DNA of 64,000 nucleotides, taken from positions 1 through 64,000 of the forward strand of contig JAQRGA010000138.1 of NCBI GenBank assembly GCA_029237695.1, read 5' to 3'. Position 1 is the stretch's first letter. Every line of letters starts with the position of its first letter. Below the pieces are notes generated by a model. The model was not told the origin of the DNA. It was given only the letters and a program-made list of their open reading frames with translations, and ran no database searches. The translations under genes and the position numbers were made by a program. Source of the DNA: Conchocele bisecta. Taxonomy: Eukaryota > Mollusca > Bivalvia > Lucinida > Thyasiridae. Shown here one piece after another: positions 11,399 to 23,530 of the stretch.

Positions 11399-11451
11399 CG
11401 GTGTGATGATGCGAACACAATAATGTTGGACTGTTCATTCTAAAACTTCAT

Positions 11452-11657
11452 AAATTCTTTTTGCAACCAATAGTTTACACCTTGGGCTAAAGCTTAGTTA
11501 CACATGAAATCAATGTTTGAGACTCAAACCGTTGATGCAGCTCAAGCTGCTCTAGTTCTTTTTGCAACTGATAGTTTACACCTTGGGCTAAAGCTTAGTT
11601 ACACATGAAATCAATGTTTGAGGCTCAAACCGTTGATGCAGCTCAAGCTGCTCTAGT
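11452..11657. repeat. Tandem duplication, about 101 bp x 2
   Basis: Two adjacent copies contain tagtttacaccttgggctaa and end in gcagctcaagctgctctagt. They differ at only a few bases. Confidence 0.85.
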
Positions 11658-11950
11658 ATTTGCGTTGTAACCCTTGTCCAAATTGACACTATTTATAATC
11701 AAACAATATCATTTGGTGGCATACATGTAACAACACTGGAACCTCTACACTGGGCTGCGTATATATTGGGGTTTATGATGCTTATTATCATTTGTGTGGA
11801 ATACACACTTCCCAGATTAGCTAATGTGACGCGGAGTTGTCTCCCTCCTTTTCAGCCATCTTTGTGGGAAAAACTATATGTAACTGAAAGCGAAAAGTTG
11901 ATATTGAATGGACATATACATGTATACTCTGATATTAATGTTAGTGCTTT

Positions 11951-12590
11951 GTAGAACCCCCTACTGTTCACCCTCATCTAGTGTAACCGGGATTACACTA
12001 GGGGAGGGTGAACAGTAGGGGATTCCCGGTTACATTATTCGATAGGGTGAACATAGGGGATTCCCGGTGGGAACAGTTTACAACTAGGGGGGGGGGGGGG
12101 GGGGAGGGTTGACAGTAGGGATTCGGGGTTACATATTATAGGGGAGGGTGAACATAGGGGATTCCCGGAGGGGATAACGTTACACTAGAGGGTGAACAGA
12201 TTGGATAGGATCGTTACACTAGAGTGAACAGTAGAGGATTCCCGTTACACTAGGGGAGGGTGAACAGGAGGAGTTAGGGAGGGTGAACAGTAGAGGATTC
12301 CCGGTTACACTAGGAGAGGGTGAACAGTAGGGGATTCCCGGTTACATTATATGAGGGTGAACAGTAGGGGATTCCCGGTTACACTAGGGGAGGGTGAACA
12401 GTAGGGGATTCCTGGTTACACTAGGAGAGCGTGAACAGTAGAGGATTCCCGTTACACTAGGGGAGGGTGAACAGTAGAGGATTCCCGTTACACTAGGGGA
12501 GGGTGAACAGTAGAGGATTCCCGGTTACACTAGGAGAGGGTGAACAGTAGGGGATTCCCGGTTACACTAGGAGAGGGTGAATGGTATGGG
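11951..12590. repeat. Minisatellite of gggtgaacagtagggga type
   Basis: About 15 units of roughly 35-40 bp carry ggttacactaggggagggtg. The array opens with an inverted unit, giving a hairpin at about 11951-12020. Unit lengths vary and a long G run lies near 12080. Confidence 0.85.
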
Positions 12591-12599
12591 AATACACGG

Positions 12600-13380
12600 T
12601 GCTTAAGCAAACATATATTGTTCAAATAAATCACATGTAAAGACAAGTGGGTTTTCTTTTTTGAGCAATATTTAGTAATTCCGTTACTTGGATTATTTTC
12701 CATATTTGTCTATAGGGCCTAATGGAATATTGCCTCCTAACATGGCCGACAGTGTTTACCTGTGTCCAACAAAGGGAAGTAACTTACACTGATGGAGGAA
12801 CTATTTATAGGTTGTTTCAAATCCACTGTAAATGGATATGCAACTTTCTAAATTGTAATAGAACCTTTCTCAACCTGTGGATATCGCGCACAAGCATATA
12901 ACATTGCCACCCTCATACAACCTGAATTACAATGGAACGTCTCTAAATCGGACACCCGGATCCATACTACATGTAACGGTATACAGCGAACCACAACAGC
13001 AGGGTCGGCACTGTTTGTTACACCAGTAAGCTCGTTATGATCTTGTGAAATTACACAGCGTCTTGCATGATCGACACGTATAGTCGTGTCCATTTTTATC
13101 CCGCGTTCTTTCAATATAAGTTTGTCACATTTACCCATTCTGTAGTATAGAACATTATCTGATAACCATAATACCATGCTCGTGTATTTTCATACCAAGT
13201 TTATCAGACTCGGCTCGGAATTCTTACACGTTCAAAAGCATTGCGGGATAAAGTTGATATTAGAATACACGTACATGTACCTAGCATGGTATTATACATG
13301 TCTATTTATAGTACTCTACTGCCTGCACTAATGTTTCAAATATTTGTCAATTTCTGTATTTCAAAATACTTAAATAAAGT
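12600..13380. other. Non-coding stretch, nothing recognised
   Basis: A 109-codon minus-strand frame at 12848-13177 matches no family and has no splice or promoter context I can support. No clear repeat was seen. Confidence 0.35.
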
Positions 13381-13389
13381 GCTTGTATT

Positions 13390-13520
13390 AAGCAGCTTGA
13401 TTGCCTGGGCCTGAGCTGTGTACAGCTCAGGCTCAGACAATCAAATTGCTTGAATGCGAGTTGACATTGCTAATAGATGTGTAGAACCGTTGATAATATG
13501 TGAAAGATTAACGCAGGCGG
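13390..13520. repeat. Hairpin repeat of cctgagctgt type
   Basis: The arms gcctgggcctgagctgt and acagctcaggctcag form a hairpin beside aacgcaggcggtagtg. Related sequence occurs near 24.05-24.18, 34.08-34.26, 35.94-36.1 and 41.82-41.97 kb. Confidence 0.5.
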
Positions 13521-13595
13521 TAGTGCAGGAGTTATCACCGAACGCCGCCGATGATGTCGAATCAACAGTCGTGTTTTTGTCTCGGAAGGTCATTG

Positions 13596-13845
13596 CTTCA
13601 AAGGTACATGCCCACTCAGTAAGCACAAAATGTCATTTATAGGAATTAAATAAGTGTATAACTGTGTCACTATTCCACCAGTTCTAAACGTTACAAGTGC
13701 CCGCTATACAGATATAATCATTTAGTAATATTTATTTTACTGAGAGTGACGCGCGGTGGTATCAGGCTATTTTCATCATGTTCATAGGCAAATTATGCGA
13801 AATAATGCCAATAACTGTACCAGGTAATACAAATTAATTGATATT
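13596..13845. mobile_element. Half copy of the aaggtacatgcccactcagt TIR element
   Basis: It starts aaaggtacatgcccactcag and carries gtgacgcgcggtggtatcag, matching the left half of the full element at 40964-41482. Confidence 0.6.
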
Positions 13846-13989
13846 TGTGTATATTAATGAAATGTCTAATGGTTGAAACAATAAACGATAATCCCTACAA
13901 TACACCCCGATGTGCGGGACCCCATATTTAAAGTTCTATGTAAGCATGCAATAAGCTGGAATTCATAAAGATCGTATGCTTTACATATA

Positions 13990-14295
13990 GAGAATAGTAG
14001 GTTAGTGCCGTGAATGGGAAAAAAATATGTGACAAGGCTTAGGAAACGGGATGGGCGAGGCTCTGCCGAGCACATCCCATTTCCGTGCCGCGCCACATAT
14101 TTTTCCCATTCACGGCGCTAACCTACTATTCTATTTATCCCGTCAACACCGACACATAGCTTTAAAATGCAATAAAATAACCACAACCACCGCACATATT
14201 CATACGCAGTGATTATGTCGTATTGACAGGATATCAAAAATGTTTCACGGCACCGTGTTTCACGGCACATACTCACAGTGTTGACGGGATAAATA
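13990..14295 (-). mobile_element. Family F composite repeat (copy 2)
   Basis: It is the same two-module palindrome as at 3551-3821, in reverse order: the gaatagtaggttagtgccg module first, then the gtcaacac...gttgacggg module. About 306 bp. Confidence 0.75.
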
Positions 14296-14377
14296 TTTAT
14301 TGAATACATTTGGTTTTCACTGTGTAACGATAGCACTGTGTTAAAATAATTACTATGTACTTGTGCATGTCCGCGAT

Positions 14378-17300
14378 ACAGTTAAACCTCTCTAAACCGG
14401 ACACCCTGGAAGGTCCCCAGTGTGTCCGGCTTACAGAGGTTTCACTGTAAATAAGACGCATGGTCATTCTGAGTCATAGCGGTGTGTTATGATCACTAGC
14501 ATACAGGGTGTCCGGCTTACAGAGGATTCACTGTAAATAAGACGCATGGTCATTCTGAGTCATAGCGGTGTGTTATGATCACTAACATACAGGGTGTCCG
14601 GCTTACAGAGGATTCACTGTAAATAAGACACATGGTCATTCTGAGACATAGCGGTGTGTTATGATCACTAACATACAGGGTGTCCGGCTTACAGAGGATT
14701 CACTGTAAATAAGACACATGGTCATTCTGAGCCATAGCGGTGTGTTATGATCACTAGCATACAGGGTGTCCGGCTTACAGAGGTTTCACTGTAAATAAAG
14801 ACATGGTCATTCTGAGTCATAGCGTGTGTTATGATCACTAGATACAGGGTGTCCGGCTTACAGAGGTTTCACTGTAAATAAGACACATGGTCATTCTGAG
14901 TCATAGCGGTGTGTTATGATCACTAGCATACAGGGTGTCCGGCTTACAGAGGTTTCACTGTAAATAAGACACATGGTCATTCTGAGACATAGCGGTGTGT
15001 TATGATCACTAACATACAGGGTGTCCGGCTTACAGAGGATTCACTGTAAATAAGACACATGGTCATTCTAGTCATAGCGGTGTGTTATGATCACTGCATC
15101 AGGGTGTCCGGCTACAGAGGTTTCACTGTAAATAAGACATGTCATTTCACTTGGGTGTGTTATGATCACTAACATACAGGGTGTCCGGCTTACAGAGGTT
15201 TCACTGTAAATAAGACACATGGTCATTCTGAGACATAGCGGTGTGTTATGATCACTAACATACAGGGTGTCCGGCTTACAGAGGATTCACTGTAAATAAG
15301 ACGCATGGTCATTCTGAGACATAGCGGTGTGTTATGATCACTAACATACAGGGTGTCCGGCTTCAGGATTCACTGTAAATAAGAGCATGGTCATTCGGAG
15401 TCATAGCAGTTATGGATCACTCACAGGGTGTCCGGCTACAGAGGATCACTGTAAATAAGACGCATGGTCATTCTGAGACATAGCGGTGTGTTATGATCAC
15501 TAACATACAGGGTGTCCGGCTTACAGAGGATTCACTGTAAATAAGACGCAGGTCATGAGTCATAGCGGTGTGTATTTTGAACTAACTACAGGGTGGCCGG
15601 CTTACAGAGGTTTCACTGTAAATAAGACATGTCTTCTGATCATAGCGGTGTGTTATGATCACTAACAACAGGGTGTCCGGCTACAGAGGTTTATGTAAAT
15701 AAGACGGCTTTTAGGTCATTTTAGAGTTCATAGCGGTGTAATAAGATCACTGATACAGGCATGTCCGGCTACAGAGGTTTTCACTGTAAATAGACACATG
15801 GTCATTATGATCATAGCGGCTTGTGTATGTTTCTATACAGGGTGTCCGCGGTTACAGAGGATTCACTGTAAATAGACACATGGTCATTCTTGAGTCATAG
15901 CGGTGGTGTGTTATGATCATAACATACAGGGTGTCCGGCTTTACAGAGGATTCCACTGGTAAAATAGAACATGGTCATTCTGAGTAAATAGCGTCTTAGC
16001 GGTTGTGTTTTGATCACTTAATTTTACGGGTTGTCGGCTACAGAAGGATTCAGACTGGTTAAATTTAAGAAATGCCATGGGCTTTCTGATCATAGCGGTG
16101 TGTTATGATCACTAACATAGGGGTGTCCGGCTTCAGAGGGTTTCACTGGTAATTAAAACACATGGGTCATTCTGAGCATAGCCGGTTTGGTTTCGTTATG
16201 ATCACTAACATACAGTGGGGGAAGGCTTACAGAGGATAACTGTAAATAAGACGGCATGGATCATTCTGAGTCATAGACGGGTTTGTGTGTTATGATCACT
16301 AAATACAGGGCTTCCGCTTAAACAGGATTCACTGTAATAAGGACGCATGGTCATTCTTGAGGTCAAATAGGCGGTGGGTGTGTTATGATTCACTAACAAT
16401 TTCAGGGTGTCCGGCTTACAGGTTTCACTGTAAATAAGACAACATAGGGTCATTCTGAGTCATAGCTTGGGTTTGTTAATGATCACTAACCATACGTGTT
16501 AGCTTACAGAGGTTTCCACTGTAAATAAGACGGCATGGTCATGAGTCATAGCCGGTGTGTTAATTGAATCACTAGCATACTTAGCATGTGGCCGTTACAG
16601 GAGGTTCACTGTAAATAAGGACACATGGTCATTCTGGGAGTCATAGCGGTGTGTTATGATCACTTAACATACAGGGTGTCCGGACTTATCAGAGGATTTC
16701 ACTGTCAAATAAGACACATGGTCTTCTGAGTCAATAGCGGGTTGGTGGTTATGATCACTAACATTAAGGGTGTCCGGCTTACAGGGATTCACTGTAAATA
16801 AGGACAACATGGTTCATTCTGAGTATTTGGGTAGCGTCATAGCGGTGTGTGGTGTTATGGATCACTACATACAGGGTGGTCCGGCTTTACAAGGGATTTC
16901 ACTGTTAAAATAAGATGCATGGTCAATTAAATGAGTCATAGCGGTGTGTTATGGATTCACTAACATTAACAGGAGGTGTACGGTTACAGAGGTTTCACTG
17001 TAAATAAAAACACATGGTCATTCTGAGCCATAGCGGTTTTGTCGTTATGTTCACTATCATACAGGGTGTCCGGTTACAGAGGATTCAACTGTAAATAAGA
17101 AGCATGGGATCATCTGAGTCATAGCCGGTTGTGTAAGGATCTACTAAACATTACAGGGTGTCGGGCTTACAGAGGATTCACTGTAAATAATAACGGAATG
17201 GTCAAATTTGAAGGTCATAGCGGTGATGTGTTATTATGATCACTAACATACAGGAGTGTTACGGGCTCTTTACAGAGGTTTCACTGTAATAAGACGCATG

Positions 17301-18665
17301 GTCATTTCTGAGTCATGCGGTTTGTGTTATGATCACTAACATAACAGGGTTGTCCGGCTTACAGATGGGTTTCACTGTAAATAAGAGCCATGGTCATTTT
17401 GAATCTTTGAGGTCATTAGCGGATTTTTGTGTTGATGTTCATAGCATACAGCAAATGTCCGGCTTACTGAAGGTTTCACTGTAAATAAGAACATGGTCAT
17501 TCTTGAGTCATAGCGGTGTGTTATGATTACTAACATACAGGGGTGTCGACTTACAGGTGGATTCACTGTAAATTTAAGACACTAGTTCATTCTGAGTCTT
17601 GCGTGAGTTGATGGTTATGAATCACTAACATTAAAGGGTGTCCAGGCTTAACAGAGGTTTCACTGGTAATTTAAGACACTTGGTCATTTATGAGTCATAA
17701 AGCGGTGTGTTAAATGATCACTAACATACGAGGGTGTCCGAGCGGTACAGAGGATTCATGTATAATAAGTCGATGGTCATTCTGGAGTCTTAGCGGTGTG
17801 TCTTGATGATCAATAACATAACAGGGTGTCCGGCTTTACCAGTGGGATTCACTGTAAATAAGGACACATGGTCATTCTTGAGGTCATAAGCGGTTTCATG
17901 CAGTGTGTTGTGTTTTGATCACTAACATACAGGGGTGTCCGGCGTCAAGAGGTTTCAAAAACTGTAAAAAGAGGCATGGTCATTCTGAGTCATAGCGGTG
18001 TGTTTGATCCACTAACAGACAGGGTGATGTGATGTGGTCCGGCTTACGAGGTTTTCACTGTAAATAAAAACATGGTCATTCTGAGCCAAATTGCGGTGTT
18101 GATGTGGGTTATGATCACTAAAAAACAGGGTGGTCCGGCTCTACAGAGGATTCACTGTAAAATTTAATTTTGTTTAAAAATGACGCATGATTCATTCTGA
18201 GTCATAGCGGTGTTTATGATCACTAACATTACAGGGTGATTGTCGGGCTTACAGAGGTTCAACTGTAAATTTAAGGACACATGGGTCATTTGAGCCATTA
18301 GGGCCCTGGTGTGTTTGTTGGAATCACTAACATACAGGGTGTTACCGAAACCTTTCAGAGGTTATTTCCACTTATGTAAATTAAGGGACCACATGGTTCA
18401 TTCTGGTCATAGCCAGGTGTGTTATGATCACTAAACAAATACAGGGTGTACGGCTTACAGAGTATTTTTGGCATTCACTGTAATATAAGGGACGCGAATG
18501 GTCATTCTGAGTCATAGCGGTGTGTTATGATCACTAACATACAGGGTGTCCGGCTTACAGAGGTTTCACTGTATACATTATGACATGAGATAAATCACCA
18601 AGACGCTCATCGGAAATGAGATCCCATGTGTTTTCTTTGTGTTCGGTTTAGAGTGGTTCGACTGT
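14378..18665. mobile_element. TIR element swollen by an internal satellite
   Basis: The left end reads aaacctctctaaaccggaca and the right end ggtttagagtggttcgactg, inverted relatives of each other. Between them lies the 87-bp satellite. The element at 34556-34751 has the same ends, the same right flank (gtgttttctttgtgt) and a single copy of the satellite unit, so it shows the unexpanded form. Another small copy is at 18771-18900. Confidence 0.75.
14435..18572. repeat. Satellite array, 87-bp unit, about 47 copies
   Basis: The unit contains gggtgtccggcttacagagg, actgtaaataagacgcatgg and tgttatgatcactaacatac. Copies at 14.4-15.05 kb and the last copy before 18.57 kb are clean. Copies from about 15.5 to 18.4 kb are full of single-base insertions and deletions. 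No coding capacity. Confidence 0.95.
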
Positions 18666-18770
18666 ATAATAAACTCATTGGCTGATTTCGTAGGAAACGA
18701 GGCATATATCAGTACAGCTAAACTCTGTTAATACTATTGTATGGAATCGGCAGTCGTGCAATAAGCTCCA

Positions 18771-18900
18771 CAGTGGAACCTCTCTAAACCGCCTGGTGTC
18801 CGGTTTAGAGATGTTTCACTGTAATTCCGATATTTTACACTGTAATATGTGATAATACATGGATGTCGCAAGGTTGTTCGGTTTAGAGAGGTTCCACAGT
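18771..18900. mobile_element. Small copy of the satellite-bearing TIR element
   Basis: The ends cagtggaacctctctaaacc and ggtttagagaggttccacag are inverted repeats, with an inner gtccggtttagagatg. It lies about 100 bp from the right end of the expanded element. Confidence 0.65.
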
Positions 18901-19059
18901 ATATACATGTATTTACCGTTTTCTGACAATACTAGTGGTATTTGCCAATACAAAGAAATAGCATGTAGTGCCGCCCTCAGTACCACCACCCACCCACCTC
19001 TCCCTCCTGACATAGTATAACCGCAATCAGGGTATGTGATCACGTGGTATATTGTTTAC

Positions 19060-19411
19060 ACTGAATTAATGGCGGTGACCATGAGGTCATCAATACGACT
19101 GCGGGTTTCTTCCTTTTAATGATGACCATATTCCAGCCGTTAACACGACCAAGATCTTAACATATGAAAACATATCATTTTGTAACGTGAGGGTTGACTG
19201 CAAAAATAAAACAATGCTTATCAGCTTTTTAATTCTTCTAGCAAAATATTTTATTTTTAAGTGCAAATATGATGAAACGCAACCATCGATAGGCCGTTTT
19301 AAAATATATCTGAAGCAAACAATAATAATAGAAGAGACTATCGCCACTATCAAGGATAAACTGGATATTTTCCATTCAAAATGGAGTGACTTTATGGAAA
19401 TTAATACGTAA
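19060..19411 (+). pseudogene. LINE ORF2 C-terminal relic
   Basis: The plus-strand frame 19187-19411 (74 codons) includes LLAKYFIFKCKY, then PSIGRFKIYL and IFHSKWSDF. This pattern (aliphatic-rich KYxIxKCK, then a spaced PxxxxFKxYL, then a KW near the end) is typical of the tail of L1/Tx1-like LINE ORF2 proteins. It lies downstream of where the RT would be. It ends at a stop and is followed by an AT-rich 3' region with poly-A, as expected for a 5'-truncated insertion. RT and endonuclease are absent. The clade assignment is uncertain. Confidence 0.6.
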
Positions 19412-19798
19412 ACATTCACCTGCTATGTGTATCGATATACCTATATCAGCACAAAACATGTAATAAACGTCCATTCCTATATTTTATTTTTGTTATAGCA
19501 TTTTGATAACTTTTTTTTCACGTATTTTATATTTAATTTTTTCATAAAAATACACGACCTATAACAGTCTCATTGCCCAAACGCCCTATAAAAACCCTAT
19601 TATTTATTTAAAAAAACTCAATGTTACATGTAGACAAGCATCAATACGTTATTATTCAGACTGTTCATTGAAATGTAGCCATGCGTATGAACTGACATAT
19701 ATATGTACTTTGTTCATTGAACTGTTTTGTATATCTTGTGTTTGTACATGTACATGTAGCAAAGAGAATAAAAAACATTTAATTAAAAAAAAAAAAAA
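19412..19798 (+). mobile_element. LINE 3' untranslated region and poly-A tail
   Basis: The AT-rich 3' region ends tgtagcaaagagaataaaaa and then a run of about 14 A at 19783-19797. AATAAA lies just upstream of the tail. The end matches the retroposon tail at 4440-4775. Confidence 0.65.
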
Positions 19799-20390
19799 CA
19801 CGGCCAAGATTACATTTAGAAGCATTGACATACGGGGTTAGTCTGAATATTCTGCAGAGAATTTTGAATGAGACGGAATCAAACGTTATTTAATAGCCAA
19901 TAGAGGATACGACACAACAGTTGTTTGTCGGTCATCGTGTTTTCGGCTAACCCTTAAAGTGCTGAATTAAATGTTGTGGTCTGCTGATTATTTTGATTTT
20001 CCATTGTTCTCATAAACAGAATGGTTTAACAGGATTGTCACGTTTAATCATGTTTTATTGAGAAAGAAGAGAACATATAAAACAGCAGCAGACGACATTT
20101 GTTTTGTTTGCCGCATTCTAAGAGTTGATGCCTAGCGAGCTACATGATACAAATGCTGCCACTTGCCATGTATTGTTTTGTGGTTTTAGTGCACGTCTGC
20201 CTTTGTGTCAGTGATAGTGTCAATTCCCTCTCAGCCAATGGCATACAAATGTAAGCACGAGAAACACGGAGGAGAGTCAACCCCAATACAGGGTCGCGTT
20301 TTGTATATGTGATAAGCCAAAACGGACCAATTTCGTATCGACTCGGGTACTATGGTTTTTACAACTGTGTTATTATTTAACCGATATTAT
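19799..20390. other. Non-coding stretch, nothing recognised
   Basis: No frame, repeat family member or RNA gene could be supported here. Confidence 0.35.
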
Positions 20391-20394
20391 AGTT

Positions 20395-20529
20395 CGCCCA
20401 CATGCCCACTCAGTAGGCACAAAACGTTCACATTTTCTGGCAAAATAAACATTCATTCACCATTACCCCACGTATTGATTGGCATTATTATACATTTTAT
20501 ACAGACGTACATTTCCACACTGATATCAA
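20395..20529 (-). mobile_element. Half copy of the aaggtacatgcccactcagt TIR element
   Basis: It contains catgcccactcagtaggcac and the internal gcaaaataaacattcattc, matching the right half of the element at 40964-41482 in reverse orientation. Confidence 0.55.
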
Positions 20530-20859
20530 GCGCGATATGCAGCCTATGATCAATAAATGTAAATTCATCAATTGAAATTTCCAGACGATCTTAAAATTGC
20601 ACTTACGAAAATTTTAGTCGTACGAAGTTTAGTGAAACCTGCCCCCAACAATGTTCGTAAGTGCAAATTTAGGATCGTCTGGAAATTTCAATTGATGGAT
20701 TTACATTTATTGAACATAGGCTGCATATGCAGCCTATGCTCAATAAATGTAAATTCAACAATTGTTTACAAGAAAACAATGTTAATGTGAAATTTCCAGA
20801 CGATCTTAATTTTGCCCTTACGAAAATGTTAGTCGTACAAATTTAGCGAAACGTGCCCC
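20530..20859. mobile_element. Two adjacent partial family A MITEs
   Basis: A half copy ending agtttagtgaaacctgcccc at about 20645 is followed directly by a copy missing its outermost left TIR and ending near 20859. Confidence 0.7.
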
Positions 20860-21040
20860 GGGTGTGTCTTCACTTTAGTTTTGTTCCATGCTGTATCAGC
20901 CAGCGGTATATACAAACATGGTCGTTGCTATAGCTACATCAATGTGAACTACACTTTGATTATGGTTACGAAATTGTTTTGTAGTAAATCATTATTTTTA
21001 AGAGGTTACTGTACGGTCATGAATCCTCATTATCATGACT

Positions 21041-21578
21041 GCTGTCTGTTTCACGAAACCTGCCCAAATTGTATGGCCATATAAACAATGCGAAAATAAC
21101 ATTTGTTCGATAATATTACATTTTGTCATAATTTAAGAATGAGCCTTCTTTTTATTTCGTGAAATTTGGTAAAATCTTTATTTTATTACAAAAAAATAGA
21201 TTTGTCTATGGGGATTTAACATGGGGGGAAAAGGATGTGCAGTAGCTGGGGAAAGAACAAAAAATCGAAAAAAAATCGAAATTGACTCCGAAACCTGGCT
21301 AGATAGATTGGACACGATCTAGCTAAGAAAATAAAAGTTACATTTTTAAAATCGGTCGGCTATTTCTGAAATTAGGAAAATTCCCCATATTAAATCCCCA
21401 TAGACATCTTCACTCTGGGGAAACTGATTTTTCGTAATAATATCAATATTGAACCAAATTTCACAAAATAAAAAGAAGGCTCATTCTTAAATGTTGATTA
21501 AATTAAACAAAAATAATACTGTTTTTGCATTGTTTATATAGCCGTATAATTTGGGCAGCTTTCTTGAAACAGACTGTA
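21041..21578. mobile_element. TIR element, ctgtttcacgaaacctgccc family (full copy)
   Basis: The ends ctgtctgtttcacgaaacct and gcagctttcttgaaacagac are inverted. The arms continue through atataaacaatgcgaaaa, aagaatgagccttcttttta and tctatggggatttaacatgg to a centre near 21.3 kb. It is about 540 bp and non-coding. Other copies are at 36938, 41555 and 43030. Confidence 0.8.
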
Positions 21579-21714
21579 CATGTAGCATTTGAAGCAGCGT
21601 TGTGAGGCGCACTGTTGTTTCACTTCAGTTTATTTATACTCAATCCATTTTACAAGACATCATTGTGCGCCTTGTAAACAATAATTCTACGTCCCCTGCG
21701 GGGCTCCGTAGTTG

Positions 21715-22052
21715 CCACGAAATAACAATTCCTTCCCTCGAATTAACAATTCGTTCCCACGAAATGAAACTTCGTTCCCTCAATTTAACAATTCGTTCCC
21801 ACGAAATGACAATTCATTCCCTCAATTTAACAATTCGTTCCCATGAAATAACAATTCGTTCCCACGGGAACGAATTGTTAATTCGTAAGAAACGAATTGT
21901 TATATCGTGGGAACGAATTGTTAATTCGAGGGAACGATTTGTTAAATTGAGGGAACGAATTTTCATTTCGTGGGAACGAATTGTTAATTCGAGGGAACGA
22001 ATTATTAAATTGAGGGAACGAATTGTTATTTCGTGGGAACGAATTAATAAAA
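21715..22052. mobile_element. Foldback element of short aacaattcgttccc motifs
   Basis: The left arm repeats variants of aacaattcgttcccacgaaa. The right arm is its inverted complement, and the axis is near 21866 (cgttcccacgggaacg). The palindrome gives readable frames on both strands, but these are an artefact of the repeat. Confidence 0.8.
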
Positions 22053-22061
22053 AAAAATGCA

Positions 22062-23530
22062 TGTGCCGTGCGGGGCTCCGTATGATAAGTGCCCGTGTCT
22101 GTATGAAGATAGACTCCGTATGATAAGTGCCCGTGTCTGTATGAAGATAGATCCGTATGATAAGTGCCCGTGTCTGTATGAAGATAAGATCCGTATGATA
22201 GTGTCCGTGTCTGTATGAAGATAGATCCGTGTAGTGCCCGTGTCTGTATGATGATCGTATGATAAGTGCCCGTGTCTGTATGAAGATAGATCCGTATGTA
22301 AGTGTCGTTCCTGATGAGTAGATCCGTGATAAGTGCCGTGTCTGTATGAAGATAGACTCCGTATGTAGTGCCCGTCTGTATCAGTAGATCCGTTATGATA
22401 AGTGCCCGTGTCTGTTAGATAGACTGTATAGTCGTGTCTGTATGAAGATAGACTCCGTGTAAGTGCCCGTGTCTGATCAAGATAGAATCCGTATGATAAA
22501 GTGTCCGTCTGTATAAGATGACTCCGTGATAAGTGTCCGTGTCTGTATCAAGATAGACTCCGTATGATAAGTGCATGATCTGTATGAAGTGACCTCCGTA
22601 TGATAAGTGCGTGTCTGTATGAAGATAGACTCCTTTATGATAAGTCCCGTGTGTTTGAAGATAGACTCCGTATGATAAAGTGCCCGTGTCTGTATGAGAT
22701 AGACTCCGTATGCCTGATACCAAGTGCCCGTGTCTGTATCAAGATAGACTCCGTATGATAAGTGCCCGTGTCTGTATAAGATAGACTCCCGTCATGATAA
22801 GTGTCGTGCCGTTCAAGATAGACTCGATGTGTGTCCCGTGTCTGTATGGAAAGATAGACTCGTATGATAAGTGCCCGTGTCTGTATGAAGATAGACTCCG
22901 TATGTAAGTGCCCGTGTCTGTATGAAGTTAGACCATTCCGTAGATAAGTGTCCCGTGTCTGTATGAAAGATAGACCCGTATGAATAAGGCCCGTGTCTGT
23001 ATGAAGATAACCACCGTATGATAGTGCCAAGTCTGTATGAAGATAGAACTTATCCTTATGGATAAGTCCCCTGGTCTGTATCAATAAGACTCCCGTATGA
23101 TAAGGCCCGTGTCTGTAATCCAAGATAAGACTAAGTGATAAGTGCCGTGTCTGTAATCAAGATAGACTCCGTATATAAGTGCCCGTCTGTAAGATAGCTC
23201 CGTATAAGTGCCCGTGTCGTATAAGATAGACCGATAATTACCGTCCTGTTAAGAATAGCCCGTATGAAAATCCCGTGCTTTAAGAAAGCTCCATGATAAG
23301 CCCGTGTCTGAAAGTAGACTCCGTGATAAGCCCTGCTATGAAGATAGACCGTAGATGTGCCCGTGCGATAAGATAGGCTCCTATGATAAGGCCCGTGTCT
23401 AAGATAACTCCGATGATGCCCGTGACTACAAGATAGACTCCGAAGATAAGTGTCCCGTGTCTGTTCAAGTATCATGATAGATCAAGTGCCACGTATGATA
23501 GTAATGTCGTGTCTGTATGAAGTATAGGCT
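22062..23530. repeat. Minisatellite, about 38-bp unit
   Basis: The unit joins gataagtgcccgtgtctgta and tgaagatagactccgtat. There are about 38 copies. The first few are clean, and later copies (especially 23.1-23.5 kb) carry many short deletions. The repeating minus-strand frames are shadows of the array. Confidence 0.9.

Larger units (their letters stand above)
9430..11405. repeat. Large tandem duplication, about 0.75-0.81 kb unit
   Basis: Long blocks recur at spacings of about 750-810 bp. The word aaaatgtacatacttttcaa lies near 9490, 10245 and 11050. The word ccgctggtcggatcgactt lies near 9983 and 10790. The tRNA-like heads at 10558 and 11326 are 768 bp apart. The first unit is partial. Confidence 0.8.

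Noticed and set aside
14435..18572. Possible centromeric satellite
   Set aside because: The array is only about 4 kb and lies inside identifiable transposon ends.
21602..22123. 173-codon plus-strand frame with repeating RSHE/LNLTI units
   Set aside because: It reads straight through the foldback array, and the same array gives a similar frame on the other strand. Repeat artefact.
22635..23475. Long minus-strand frames rich in YRHGxYH, TDT and SYG repeats
   Set aside because: They are translations of the 38-bp minisatellite, and they shift frame wherever the array has an indel.
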